Shown: piece after piece, positions 38,285 through 46,353 of the stretch
Numbering within the stretch: position 1 is the stretch's first letter
How the letters are laid out: each line of letters opens with the position of its first letter
Assembly: GCA_002084765.1 (NCBI GenBank)
Contig: NBMB01000004.1
Span: forward strand, 54,742 to 118,741
Reading direction: 5' to 3'
From: Candidatus Cloacimonetes bacterium 4572_55
Lineage (GTDB): Bacteria > 4572-55
Length of the DNA: 64,000 nucleotides
Notes under the pieces: model-generated
What the model was told of the DNA's origin: nothing
Databases searched by the model: none
What the model saw: the letters and a program-made list of their open reading frames with translations, nothing else
Position numbers and translations under genes: made by a program

Positions 38285-38317
38285 AAAAAAAATGCCACCG
38301 ATCCGCGGATCGATGGC
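38285..38317 (-). terminator. Terminator of the pil operon
   Basis: The arms 38294-38305 and 38306-38317 form a near-perfect palindrome (one mismatch) and the complement of 38285-38292 gives eight Ts in a row on the minus strand. It lies 27 bases after the pilQ stop codon and ends pilMNOPQ transcription. Confidence 0.85.
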
Positions 38318-38343
38318 GCGCTATCTTATTATTCATTCATGGA

Positions 38344-40140
38344 TCAGTACAGACTTTCCGGCGGTGCTCCCAAAATTCTTGGGGTGATAAGTATCAAAAT
38401 TTCCCGACTTGTTTGCTGCCTCCTTTTGCTCGTGAACAGAAGTCTTCCGACCAACGGCAGCTTGGATAAAATCGGCAATCGAGACTCGCTGATCGACTCG
38501 TCGTTGGAGATCAACCCGCCGATAACAGCAGTCGCGCCGTTATCAACCATGATGCGAGTGTTGGCGTTTTTGGTGTTGATCGTGGAGACCGTATTGACGC
38601 CGCTTCCGGCTAACACGGCGGAACTCACCTCAGCGGTGACCTCCAGCGTGATACGGTTGTTCGGATTGACATGAGGCGTGACGCTCAGTTGCACGCCAGT
38701 ATCGATAAATTCGGTGAGCGCGTTCCCAGCGTCGTCCAATTTGATATAAGGAACTTGCGCGCCGCTGACAATACTCGCGCTCTGATGATTCAAAACAGAA
38801 ATATTCGGACGAGAGATGACATGGGCTTTGTTTGCCGATTCCAATGCGGTCAAAACCGCGTTCAGAGTGACCGTAGTCGTGGTTTTTCCGCCGCCGCTGA
38901 GCAGATCGGAAAGCTCATCAGTCAGTCTTTCGCTAAAGTCCAAAACCAATAGAGAGCCGCCTTCGTCATCCTCCTGGGTAGCCTCGGACGACCACTGCAT
39001 GCCCAATTCTCGGCTGACGTCCCTGCTGATCTCCACCACCTGAGCTTCAATGTTGACCTGCTGGGTTGGCGTGTCCAATTTGTCGATCATGATGCGGATT
39101 CGGTCGATATTCGTAGGCGTGTCAGTCACGATCAGTGAATTTGTGCGTTCATTCACCTGAATACCCGTACCAGCTCGTTCGTTTTGGGTGTTCTCAGGAA
39201 ATGAATTGATGATATCGCCAGCCGAAGCATATTCGATCTCAATCACCTCGGTCACAAGCGGAGCCAGCATCTCCATTTCTTTTGCCCTTGACTGCTCTTG
39301 CGCCATAGCCGCGTTAATTTCAGTAATAGAGGCTACCCGCCAAATATCCCCTGGCTCCTCGACCACGGCATAACCGTTGATTTTTAGAATAATGTCCAGC
39401 GCGGTTCGCACCGGCACATTCCGTAGACTGACCGACACTGTTCCGCTGACATTGGGGCTAATGACGATATTTTGTTTAGTCCAGTTGGCAAACTGCCGGA
39501 TGATTTTGACCAGATCGCCTTTCTCATATTCCACATTGATCAGGAAGTCGTCGCCCGCAGATTCTTCTTCCCTGGATTCAAACGTCACTGTGACCGACGC
39601 TTTATCGGAATAAGCCGGGACCGAAGTAGGTTTCTCATGACCTTTTGCCTGAAAAGTGAGATCTGTCTGCGGGGGTCGGCGATAGTCATAAAATTTACTT
39701 GCCTGCCATTGAGCAAACGGCTCTGATGTGACGGCGTCCAACGCGATTACCAGATTTTTACCTTCCTTAAATACGACGTAGGGCAGGCGCGTCTGGAGAT
39801 CGACAATGATCCGTACTTTTGGCGTGGGTTCCTCTGTATAGCTGGCTCGAATCGCGGTGATCCCGCCACGATCCAGCGAATAGGTTCGAGGACCCGGCAG
39901 GTTATGCTCAGAACCAATACAGTCGATGACGATTCGAGGCGGGTTGTCAAAGAGGAAGTCTTTGTAATTAAAAGGCCCGTTGCCGCCAATGATTATCTGT
40001 GAAGTTTGTCCCAACCGCTTAACGGTCACGTCATATACTTCATGCCCTGCGCTCCAGCTCCGAGGAACAAATATGCCGATCACCAGAGCCATGAGAGCAA
40101 TATAGCCGTAAATTCTGAATTTTTTCGCGGTTTTCATCAT
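38344..40140 (-). CDS. pilQ: Type IV pilus secretin PilQ
   Basis: A 598-residue secretin with a signal peptide (ALMALVIGIFVPRSWSAG). The order is an AMIN domain (VKRLGQTSQIIIGGNG), an STN/N0 domain (NVEYEKGDLVKIIRQFANWT), a secretin N1 domain with VNERTNSLIVTDTPTNIDRI, and the secretin core with VSRPNISVLNHQSASIVSGA and VIGGLISNDESISESRLPIL. It forms the outer-membrane gated ring through which the pilus emerges. It is shorter than in Pseudomonas because only one AMIN domain is visible. Its ATG overlaps the pilP stop codon. Confidence 0.95.
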   Translation of the reverse strand: MMKTAKKFRIYGYIALMALVIGIFVPRSWSAGHEVYDVTVKRLGQTSQIIIGGNGPFNYKDFLFDNPPRIVIDCIGSEHNLPGPRTYSLDRGGITAIRASYTEEPTPKVRIIVDLQTRLPYVVFKEGKNLVIALDAVTSEPFAQWQASKFYDYRRPPQTDLTFQAKGHEKPTSVPAYSDKASVTVTFESREEESAGDDFLINVEYEKGDLVKIIRQFANWTKQNIVISPNVSGTVSVSLRNVPVRTALDIILKINGYAVVEEPGDIWRVASITEINAAMAQEQSRAKEMEMLAPLVTEVIEIEYASAGDIINSFPENTQNERAGTGIQVNERTNSLIVTDTPTNIDRIRIMIDKLDTPTQQVNIEAQVVEISRDVSRELGMQWSSEATQEDDEGGSLLVLDFSERLTDELSDLLSGGGKTTTTVTLNAVLTALESANKAHVISRPNISVLNHQSASIVSGAQVPYIKLDDAGNALTEFIDTGVQLSVTPHVNPNNRITLEVTAEVSSAVLAGSGVNTVSTINTKNANTRIMVDNGATAVIGGLISNDESISESRLPILSKLPLVGRLLFTSKRRQQTSREILILITPRILGAPPESLY

Positions 40141-41006
40141 TTTTTATCCTTTTTCAATTTCAGTTCGGCTCGTTGCACCTGTGAACCAATTCCACGTTGC
40201 ACAAAAATAATACGATCCGGTTGAATATCCTCGACAGTCACGCCCTTTACCTTGTCGCCAATAGTGATAAAATAGCCTTTTCCGTCTTCGCCGGTTATCA
40301 AGGCTTGACGGCGATTGCTTGCCGCGCTCCACATAATGCCGTCCAATGAAACGCCTTCCAATTTGATAGGCGGTAGTGGAGGCACGTCCGGAGGCGGAGG
40401 CGGAGGCGGTTCAATAATATTATTCGGATCGAAATCAAATGGATTCCGAAGACGTTTCTTGTTATAATTGATTCGTGTTTTATGAGAATCGACCCGATCT
40501 ATCGATTCGACTATATCCTCATTCCTTTCTTCTTCCTCATCTGAATCTGAAGAGATCGGATCCTCGGATGGCTCCTCTCCAGGTTCCCGTTCGACTGCGC
40601 CCGCCCTCAACTCCTCATCCAAGCTGTCTTTTATCGGATCATCCAAGATTGGAGTCGAAGATGAGCCCACCCGCGCTTCTGTCGGAATCGAATCGGCGGG
40701 GGACGACGGTTTCGTAGATGTCAGACTTTCATCCTCCTCTGCCGACGGCGTTGGGGTCTCCTCATCCAAAATTCCATCAGACGCGAGCGAGCTATCCGAT
40801 TCGATTGTCTGGACAGAATCCGGAAGATCTCCTTGTACAACCGACGAATCCGCTTCCAGAATCAACTCTTCCTCTGGCGGATCGCCCATCCACATCTCCA
40901 CCATCTTATCCGTCAAATCGTCTAAAAGCTCCCCGGAGCATCCAGTAAAGAAAAAGAGCGTAACTAAGGCAAAAATAAGCTGGTTCAAAACCCGATGTCG
41001 GTTCAT
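40137..41006 (-). CDS. pilP: PilP-like pilus lipoprotein with acidic linker
   Basis: A 289-residue protein. The signal peptide ends in a lipobox (FFFTGCSG). A long acidic, serine/proline-rich region (about 40-180) follows, then a short proline run near residue 205. The last 80 residues form a PilP-type beta domain (LEGVSLDGIMWSAASNRRQA, then GYFITIGDKVKGVTVEDI). PilP links the inner-membrane PilNO complex to PilQ. The linker is much longer than in typical PilP, perhaps for a thicker periplasm. It overlaps pilO and pilQ by 4 bases each. Confidence 0.85.
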   Translation of the reverse strand: MNRHRVLNQLIFALVTLFFFTGCSGELLDDLTDKMVEMWMGDPPEEELILEADSSVVQGDLPDSVQTIESDSSLASDGILDEETPTPSAEEDESLTSTKPSSPADSIPTEARVGSSSTPILDDPIKDSLDEELRAGAVEREPGEEPSEDPISSDSDEEEERNEDIVESIDRVDSHKTRINYNKKRLRNPFDFDPNNIIEPPPPPPPDVPPLPPIKLEGVSLDGIMWSAASNRRQALITGEDGKGYFITIGDKVKGVTVEDIQPDRIIFVQRGIGSQVQRAELKLKKDKK

Positions 41007-41569
41007 TTGGGTTTCCCCTCCTCTTCCTGAATATAAGCAAGAATTTTCATGCTGATATTCAAGTGAAATTCATTTTTTCCCGAACCGTCTTTATTTTGTA
41101 TTAATTTCAGACTGATTCCAGTGGGGTGAAGAATTCGATCAAATTTCTCCAGTCGATTCAAGAAATTCAAAAAATCGGGGAACGCGCCTTTAAAGCTCAA
41201 ACCGATGGTTTGCACATAATAGAACTCCTCCTTTTGCGGCGATCCGGGGGAAAAGCTGTTGCTCTTCAGATTAAAAGAACTCACAGCGTTGTCGATTTTC
41301 TTCAGAACAACCTCAATTTCGTCATGCGTCGGGAGAAACTTCAACGCGGCTTCCCATTGCTTTTCCAACTCCTTCATCTCTTGTTTAAGATCGTCAAGGA
41401 TCGCTACAATCCCCTTTGCAGTCGCAATTTGATCTCTCAACGCCTCGTTCTCTTTTTCGAGTTTTTCGATGTCCACTAATTTGTGTTGATAGATAAACCA
41501 ATAATACGCGCCTGCGATCATAAGGCAGGCTACGCCCACCATGATCCATTTTTTTTGTGCCTCACCCAT
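41003..41569 (-). CDS. pilO: Type IV pilus inner-membrane protein PilO
   Basis: A 188-residue protein with one N-terminal helix (IMVGVACLMIAGAYYWFIYQ), a coiled coil (about 30-75) and a ferredoxin-like periplasmic domain including IGLSFKGAFPDFLNFLNRLE. PilO pairs with PilN and binds PilP in the alignment complex. It overlaps pilP by 4 bases. An unusual 115-base gap separates it from pilN; I see no promoter in that gap. Confidence 0.9.
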   Translation of the reverse strand: MGEAQKKWIMVGVACLMIAGAYYWFIYQHKLVDIEKLEKENEALRDQIATAKGIVAILDDLKQEMKELEKQWEAALKFLPTHDEIEVVLKKIDNAVSSFNLKSNSFSPGSPQKEEFYYVQTIGLSFKGAFPDFLNFLNRLEKFDRILHPTGISLKLIQNKDGSGKNEFHLNISMKILAYIQEEEGKPK

Positions 41570-41684
41570 CTATTCGATACTCCACTCTTTCATCGACTTG
41601 GTAGAAATTTTTGTCGAATTTTATTATATCGACGATTATGATTTCATAAAAAAATATTTCTCAACAACAACTTATAAAACGGTC

Positions 41685-42296
41685 TCATTTGGGATCATTC
41701 GTCTTCGTCGTCGGGTCTTCAGGAATTTTCAGGTCGACCGTTAGGTTAAACGTGCGCGCGTCTCGACCCATATATTGGGTCGCTTTTGTTCCGCCTAAGG
41801 TGACGTCCACCACGTAAGGGCTTTCGCGCAGTTTGGAGATATATTTGGAGATATACTGATCTGTTAATGCGGATCCGCCCAGTCGAATTCGCTTGGCCTC
41901 CGGAGTGGAAGCGTCGGAAAAAGAGCGGATCGAGATAAATTCTTCCGGCAGATGTTCTGAAACTTCGACCAGAACTTTTTCCCAAAAATCTCGATTTGTG
42001 TTCAATTTCGTGATCATCTCTAAACGAGTTTTTAACTGATCCTGCTTGGATTTCAGTTCTTCCACAACTTCGATCTGCTTTTGCAGCTCTTTGTTCTCTT
42101 TGTCCAACCGATGTTGAGTCTCAGTCAAGTTCTCGATTTTATTGATCGCTTCCGTATGTAAAAACCCCACCAAAGCCAACGTGACGACAATCGGTATGGC
42201 TAACAGAACGTTGGTAAAATTCTTCGGAAGTTGGATAGCTACTTTGCTGCCGGATTCTTTTTTTTCCTCCGGCGGCATTAAATTTATCTTTATCAT
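41685..42296 (-). CDS. pilN: Type IV pilus inner-membrane protein PilN
   Basis: A 203-residue protein. The N-terminal motif MIKINLMPPEEKK is the conserved cytoplasmic tail that binds PilM. One membrane helix (VLLAIPIVVTLALVGFL), a coiled coil and a PilN-type periplasmic domain follow. It joins cytoplasmic PilM to PilO. It starts 5 bases after the pilM stop codon. Confidence 0.93.
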   Translation of the reverse strand: MIKINLMPPEEKKESGSKVAIQLPKNFTNVLLAIPIVVTLALVGFLHTEAINKIENLTETQHRLDKENKELQKQIEVVEELKSKQDQLKTRLEMITKLNTNRDFWEKVLVEVSEHLPEEFISIRSFSDASTPEAKRIRLGGSALTDQYISKYISKLRESPYVVDVTLGGTKATQYMGRDARTFNLTVDLKIPEDPTTKTNDPK

Positions 42297-42301
42297 CCGC
42301 G

Positions 42302-43351
42302 TTACTCCGGCCTTCTTAGCGACAACCCAGTGGCAACCATCAAAATTGGGGAGACTACATTCGGATCTTGACTTCCGAAAATAGAAGGGTCATAACTCAC
42401 ATTCTTCAAAGTATTTACAATCTCGACCTGAATTCCGTGGCGTTGGTTCAGAAATGTGGTCAGGTTGGGAATCGTTGCGCTTCCGCCGCTGATCACCATC
42501 CGATTAATCCCACTGCTCTCTCCCAACGCTGAGATATAGGAAATTGAGCGGTCGATTTGAACGGAGAGTTCGTCGGTCACAGACTCAATAACCGACATAA
42601 ATTCGCCTGGATCCACACTGTCTTGATTTGTGCCTTTGAGCAAGTCGACGGCTTCAGTATCCGAGATGTTGAGATTCCGTTGAAGCTCCTCGATATACTT
42701 ATTCCCGGCAATCGGCAGGTCTCGGTTAAAATGCGGTATACCATCTTTGATGATACTGACGTCGGCTTTATCCGCGCCGATGTTCACCAAAGCGATTAGC
42801 TCATCCGGAGAGACTTGATAATTGATCTCAAAAGCGTTCATAATCGCCAAATAATCTACATCAATGATCTCCGGATTCAGATCGGCGTCTCGAATAATGT
42901 CTATCAGGTTCAAAACATTGTTCTTCTTTGCCGCAACCAACAAGACGTCCATCTGTCCGTCCCCGATGTCATCATTCAGAATCTGAAGATCGAGAAAAAC
43001 ATCGTCAATATCAAAATGGACATGCTGCTCAGCTTCCCATTTCAACGACTCTCTTGCTTCTTCTTCTTTTTGCTTCTCCATCGAGATACGCTTCACAATC
43101 ACATAGCGACCCGATATCGAGGCATTGACATTTTTTCCCTTTACATCAAGCTCGTCAAACAGTTCACGAATGGTGTCAATCACCAGGTCGCGATCCATTA
43201 TCTCACCATCGACAATCGCTTCCGGCAATAATGATTTGATTCCTTGCTTGATCATTTCATAGCCCTTGGAAGTCCGTTTCATCATCACCATTTTGATCAA
43301 ACTGCTGCCAATATCGAGCCCGATCGATGTCTTTTGTTTCTTGAAAAACAT
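42302..43351 (-). CDS. pilM: Type IV pilus assembly ATPase-like protein PilM
   Basis: About 349 residues with an actin-like fold. The phosphate loop is IGLDIGSSLIKMVMM, and the later loops are ALVNIGADKADVSI and NRMVISGGSATIPNL. PilM is a cytoplasmic FtsA-like protein that binds nucleotide and the PilN tail. The start is set at the ATG at 43351; the TTG at 43360 is only two bases from GAGG. It is first in the operon, 50 bases after the promoter. Confidence 0.94.
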   Translation of the reverse strand: MFFKKQKTSIGLDIGSSLIKMVMMKRTSKGYEMIKQGIKSLLPEAIVDGEIMDRDLVIDTIRELFDELDVKGKNVNASISGRYVIVKRISMEKQKEEEARESLKWEAEQHVHFDIDDVFLDLQILNDDIGDGQMDVLLVAAKKNNVLNLIDIIRDADLNPEIIDVDYLAIMNAFEINYQVSPDELIALVNIGADKADVSIIKDGIPHFNRDLPIAGNKYIEELQRNLNISDTEAVDLLKGTNQDSVDPGEFMSVIESVTDELSVQIDRSISYISALGESSGINRMVISGGSATIPNLTTFLNQRHGIQVEIVNTLKNVSYDPSIFGSQDPNVVSPILMVATGLSLRRPE

Positions 43352-43401
43352 AATAAACAAAACCTCTTATGAAGATCATATAAGAAATTACTTTAAGCAA
43401 T

Positions 43402-43430
43402 ACTTTAGCACAAAAAAAATTTTTTGTCAA
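43402..43430 (-). promoter_or_regulatory. Promoter of the pilMNOPQ operon
   Basis: On the minus strand TTGACA (complement of 43425-43430) and TAAAGT (complement of 43402-43407) are 17 bases apart, with a run of As and Ts as spacer. Transcription should start near 43395, about 45 bases before the pilM ATG. Confidence 0.75.
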
Positions 43431-43710
43431 GAAATTTTTTCCCTGATTGAAGGGGAATTAGAAAAAATAACTCTGGTGCGAATATATGCGAGTATATACG
43501 AATTATATACGATAGAGAGGAAAACAACAACAGCTTTCATAAAACAATCCAAGCTCTATGAGCGGATTAATGGGATATTTCATTGAAACATAAATAGTTA
43601 TGGTCTATAAAAAAAATTCAAGGACAAAGCCGATATGCGGGATTATAAGCGTTTCTATTTCCGCAGTGGATAAATTTTGTCTCAAGCCGATCAATCGTCA
43701 GATAAAGTCG
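43431..43710. other. A/T-rich intergenic stretch
   Basis: Apart from the promoters on its two sides I see nothing definite here. A loose repeat of TATA-TACGA lies near 43485-43512. No convincing gene is present. Confidence 0.4.
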
Positions 43711-43739
43711 TTGACAGTTTTCTCTGACCCGGTTATAAT
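43711..43739 (+). promoter_or_regulatory. Perfect consensus sigma-70 promoter
   Basis: TTGACA at 43711-43716 and TATAAT at 43734-43739 with a 17-base spacer match the consensus at every position. Transcription would begin near 43747. Such a strong promoter before a single methyltransferase gene is unusual, and a terminator follows within about 45 bases. Confidence 0.85.
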
Positions 43740-43743
43740 ATCA

Positions 43744-43795
43744 AGAAAGTGAGTTTCTATAGTAAGAAGATGAGATCGTCATCTCCTTTTTTATT
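43744..43795 (+). ncRNA. Short two-hairpin leader RNA ending in a terminator
   Basis: A hairpin at 43744-43758 (AGAAA/TTTCT with loop GTGAG) is followed by a second at 43768-43784 (AGATGA/TCATCT with loop GATCG), then CC and six Ts (43787-43792). With the promoter at 43711-43739 the transcript would be only about 45-50 bases. It is either a small RNA or an attenuator for the methyltransferase gene at 43862. The first hairpin would be partly lost if transcription began at 43747. Confidence 0.5.
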
Positions 43796-43861
43796 CAAAC
43801 CCGACCTGGTTTTTATGGATGTGAACCTGGGATCCGTTTTTTTTATGGAGTATGATCAAAA

Positions 43862-44590
43862 ATGAATGAATCCGTTTTATTCGTCTGGCTGAAGCGGATG
43901 AAGCGTTTTTTATACGCCTTACCTTACTATGGAACGGGAAAATGGTGTCCGGTATGTGAAACGGAGTCTCGTCGATTTCGCTCTTTTGGGTCTCCGTCCC
44001 GAACGGAAGCTCAGTGCGCGCATTGCGACGCTTTGGAACGTCACCGCTTCTTATGGCTTTATTTTTTCGAGAAGACCGATCTTTTTGACGGGAATAAAAA
44101 GAAGACGCTGCATCTGGCGCCGGAGCTATGCTTTGAGGATCGGCTTAGGGAGCGTCTCGGCTCGTGTTATCTGACAGCGGACTTGGAAAATCCGAGGGCA
44201 ATGGTGAAGGTTGACGTCACGGATATCCAATATCCAGATCAATCGTTTGATGTCATCTACTGCGGTCATGTGCTGGAGCATGTCCCAGACGACAGAAGGG
44301 CTATACGAGAATTTTACAGGATTCTCAAAAAGGACGGGTGGGCTATATTGACGGTTCCTATCACTGCGAAAGTCACTTTTGAAGACCTTTCGATCATTGA
44401 TCCGCATGAACGACTGAAGGTGTTCGGACATGAAGGTCATGTTCGTCGGTATGGGATCGATTATGTAGATCGGCTTAGCGAGGCTGGGTTTAAGACCCTA
44501 ACGGTTAAAGCCTCCGACTTGTATGAAGCGGAAGACGTCGTTCGCATGGGACTCTCCGCAGCCGGCGAAATTTTTTACTGCACAAAATAG
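43862..44590 (+). CDS. Class I SAM-dependent methyltransferase with zinc finger
   Basis: A 242-residue protein. A CPVC ... CAHC zinc finger lies near residues 29-58. The methyltransferase core follows: TLHLAPELCFEDRL, TADLENPRAMVKVDVTDI and FDVIYCGHVLEHVPDDRRAI, with the cofactor-binding acidic residues, then LKKDGWAILTVPI. This type is often found in polysaccharide or glycan clusters, but the substrate is unknown. The first motif, normally glycine-rich, is altered (LAPEL). It is preceded by a terminated leader and is not in an obvious operon with the next gene. Confidence 0.8.
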   Translation: MNESVLFVWLKRMKRFLYALPYYGTGKWCPVCETESRRFRSFGSPSRTEAQCAHCDALERHRFLWLYFFEKTDLFDGNKKKTLHLAPELCFEDRLRERLGSCYLTADLENPRAMVKVDVTDIQYPDQSFDVIYCGHVLEHVPDDRRAIREFYRILKKDGWAILTVPITAKVTFEDLSIIDPHERLKVFGHEGHVRRYGIDYVDRLSEAGFKTLTVKASDLYEAEDVVRMGLSAAGEIFYCTK

Positions 44591-44663
44591 ACAAATTTTC
44601 GAGCGATTCGTCGCTATATTAGGTGCTAATTTTTAATTTTCTACTCACTACGGAGGTCTTGTT

Positions 44664-46094
44664 ATGGAAAAGTATCTGATGATCCTGACAATTTTTGCAC
44701 TCTTTTTGCCCGCGATTGCATTCGGGCAGATCCAAGTCACAGTGGCGACCGACCAGGACAGCTACCTGCCTGGCGATCCGGTAACAATTTATATCACCGC
44801 GCATAATCCAACCGATCAAATGATTGATTTATGGTGGCCCTCCTCTTGCCAAGCCGCCTATTTTATCGATTCTTACGACGTCATGCTCGATGTTACTTGT
44901 TTCATGACCATAACTGAGATGCATCTCCTTCCGGGCGCGTCGCATACGTGGGAATTGACGCATCATCCCTACCAATATGTACTGACTCCGGGCGTGCATT
45001 CTGTTGTGGGTCGGGTACTTGATTACGAGATATCCGCTCCGCTCCACATTGTCGTGGAGACCGGAAATTTGGTTCAGGTTCCTGGAGATTATCCCACCAT
45101 CCAAGAAGCACTCGACGGTGCCGATTTTGGCGATACGGTTTTGGTCGCTCCGGGTATTTACTCCGAATCTGTGACATTTCCCTCTCGTGACGTTGTGCTT
45201 GGCTCTCATTTTCTGACAACCGGAGATGCGTGGTACATAGACCAAACCGTGATTCAGGGAATGGGCGGCAGCGTCGTGAGTTTCAACGATTTTTATTCCC
45301 GGGCAGGCGAGCTGGTCGGATTCACCATCACCGGCGGAATCGGCTCTGTATTGAATTTTCAGGGTGAAATCGGCGCATTCGGCGGGGGGATATGTATCCG
45401 AGACGCTTCGCCGACTATCCGCCATAACAAGATCGTCGAGAATCACACGCCCACAGATTGTTCCGGCAGAGGGGGAGGGATCGCTATATTGGGGTTGTCC
45501 GAACCGTTGATTATCAATAACGAGATCACAAACAACAGTACCATCGGCGATTGCGATTGGATCAACTATTTTGGCGGCGGAATCTGGGTAGATCAGTATT
45601 CCTTCCCCGTGATTGGCGGCAGTCTGGATCACGCGAATATCATCATGGACAACGAAGCGGATTCTGGCTGGCAACTTTATCGCTTTGGAGAAGGTATAGA
45701 GATCAACGCTCAATACAACTACTTTGGCAACTGCCCTCCTGCAGAATTGGAGATCTTTCCCATCAATCAATTCGACGTCTCCAACTGCCTGGACCAATCG
45801 CTGTCAATTGAGCCGGAAATTGTTGAGCAAGAAGATGCGATGCTCTTTCAGAACCATCCAAATCCTTTCAATCCGAACACGACCATTTCATTCCAACTGG
45901 AGCATCCCAGCAATGTGAACCTCAGCGTGTACAATCAAGCTGGACAGTTGGTGGAAACGCTTTTTTCCGGCCATTTGAGTCCGGGACCGCGCCACACCGT
46001 CTGGCAAGCGGATCAAGTCGGGAGCGGCGTCTATTTCTATCGTCTGACAACCGACCGCGGTGTTTTGACCAGGCGGGCAATATTAATCAAGTGA
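44664..46094 (+). CDS. Secreted beta-helix protein with type A sorting domain
   Basis: A 476-residue exported protein. The signal peptide ends AIAFG. Residues 22-135 resemble a BsuPI/Ig-like domain (VATDQDSYLPGDPVTIYIT). Residues 140-370 form a right-handed beta-helix (DYPTIQEALDGADFGDTVLV, GGGICIRDASPTIRHNKI, GGGIAILGLSEPLIINNEIT), as in polysaccharide-binding or lyase-like proteins. The C-terminus is a type IX secretion type A sorting domain (NHPNPFNPNTTISFQL ... VGSGVYFYRLTT). It would sit on the cell surface. No catalytic residues can be recognised. Confidence 0.88.
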   Translation: MEKYLMILTIFALFLPAIAFGQIQVTVATDQDSYLPGDPVTIYITAHNPTDQMIDLWWPSSCQAAYFIDSYDVMLDVTCFMTITEMHLLPGASHTWELTHHPYQYVLTPGVHSVVGRVLDYEISAPLHIVVETGNLVQVPGDYPTIQEALDGADFGDTVLVAPGIYSESVTFPSRDVVLGSHFLTTGDAWYIDQTVIQGMGGSVVSFNDFYSRAGELVGFTITGGIGSVLNFQGEIGAFGGGICIRDASPTIRHNKIVENHTPTDCSGRGGGIAILGLSEPLIINNEITNNSTIGDCDWINYFGGGIWVDQYSFPVIGGSLDHANIIMDNEADSGWQLYRFGEGIEINAQYNYFGNCPPAELEIFPINQFDVSNCLDQSLSIEPEIVEQEDAMLFQNHPNPFNPNTTISFQLEHPSNVNLSVYNQAGQLVETLFSGHLSPGPRHTVWQADQVGSGVYFYRLTTDRGVLTRRAILIK

Positions 46095-46340
46095 TCTGAA
46101 GAGTCCGCAGATTACACGGATTTAAGCTGATTTTGAAGAAAGAATCTACCCGTCGCCACAAGTAATTCGTCAATTGACCAGATGATCTGAAGAGTCCGCA
46201 GATTACGCGGATTTTGAAGAAAGGATTTACCTGTCGCCACAAGTAATTCGTCAATTGACCAGATGATCTGAAGAGTCCGCAGATTACGCGGATTTTGAAG
46301 AAAGAATTTACCTGTCGCCACAAATAATTCGTAATTAAGC
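46093..46340 (+). repeat. Three-copy tandem repeat with CGCAGATTA-type core
   Basis: Units begin at 46093, 46184 and 46265 and start with GATCTGAAGAGTCCGCAGAT. Unit lengths are 91, 81 and about 76 bases; unit 1 carries an extra short insertion after CGGATTT. Each ends with CGTCGCCACAAGTAATTCGT or its like. It fills the gap between two secreted-protein genes. Confidence 0.85.
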
Positions 46341-46353
46341 AAGGAGGTTTATT

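Noticed and set aside
44829-45797. A 322-codon minus-strand frame
   Set aside because: It is antisense to the beta-helix protein, which has a signal peptide and sorting domain. No motif is visible in the minus-strand product.
46093-46340. Possible CRISPR array
   Set aside because: The units are about 80 bases, contiguous, and without distinct spacers; they are ordinary tandem repeats.
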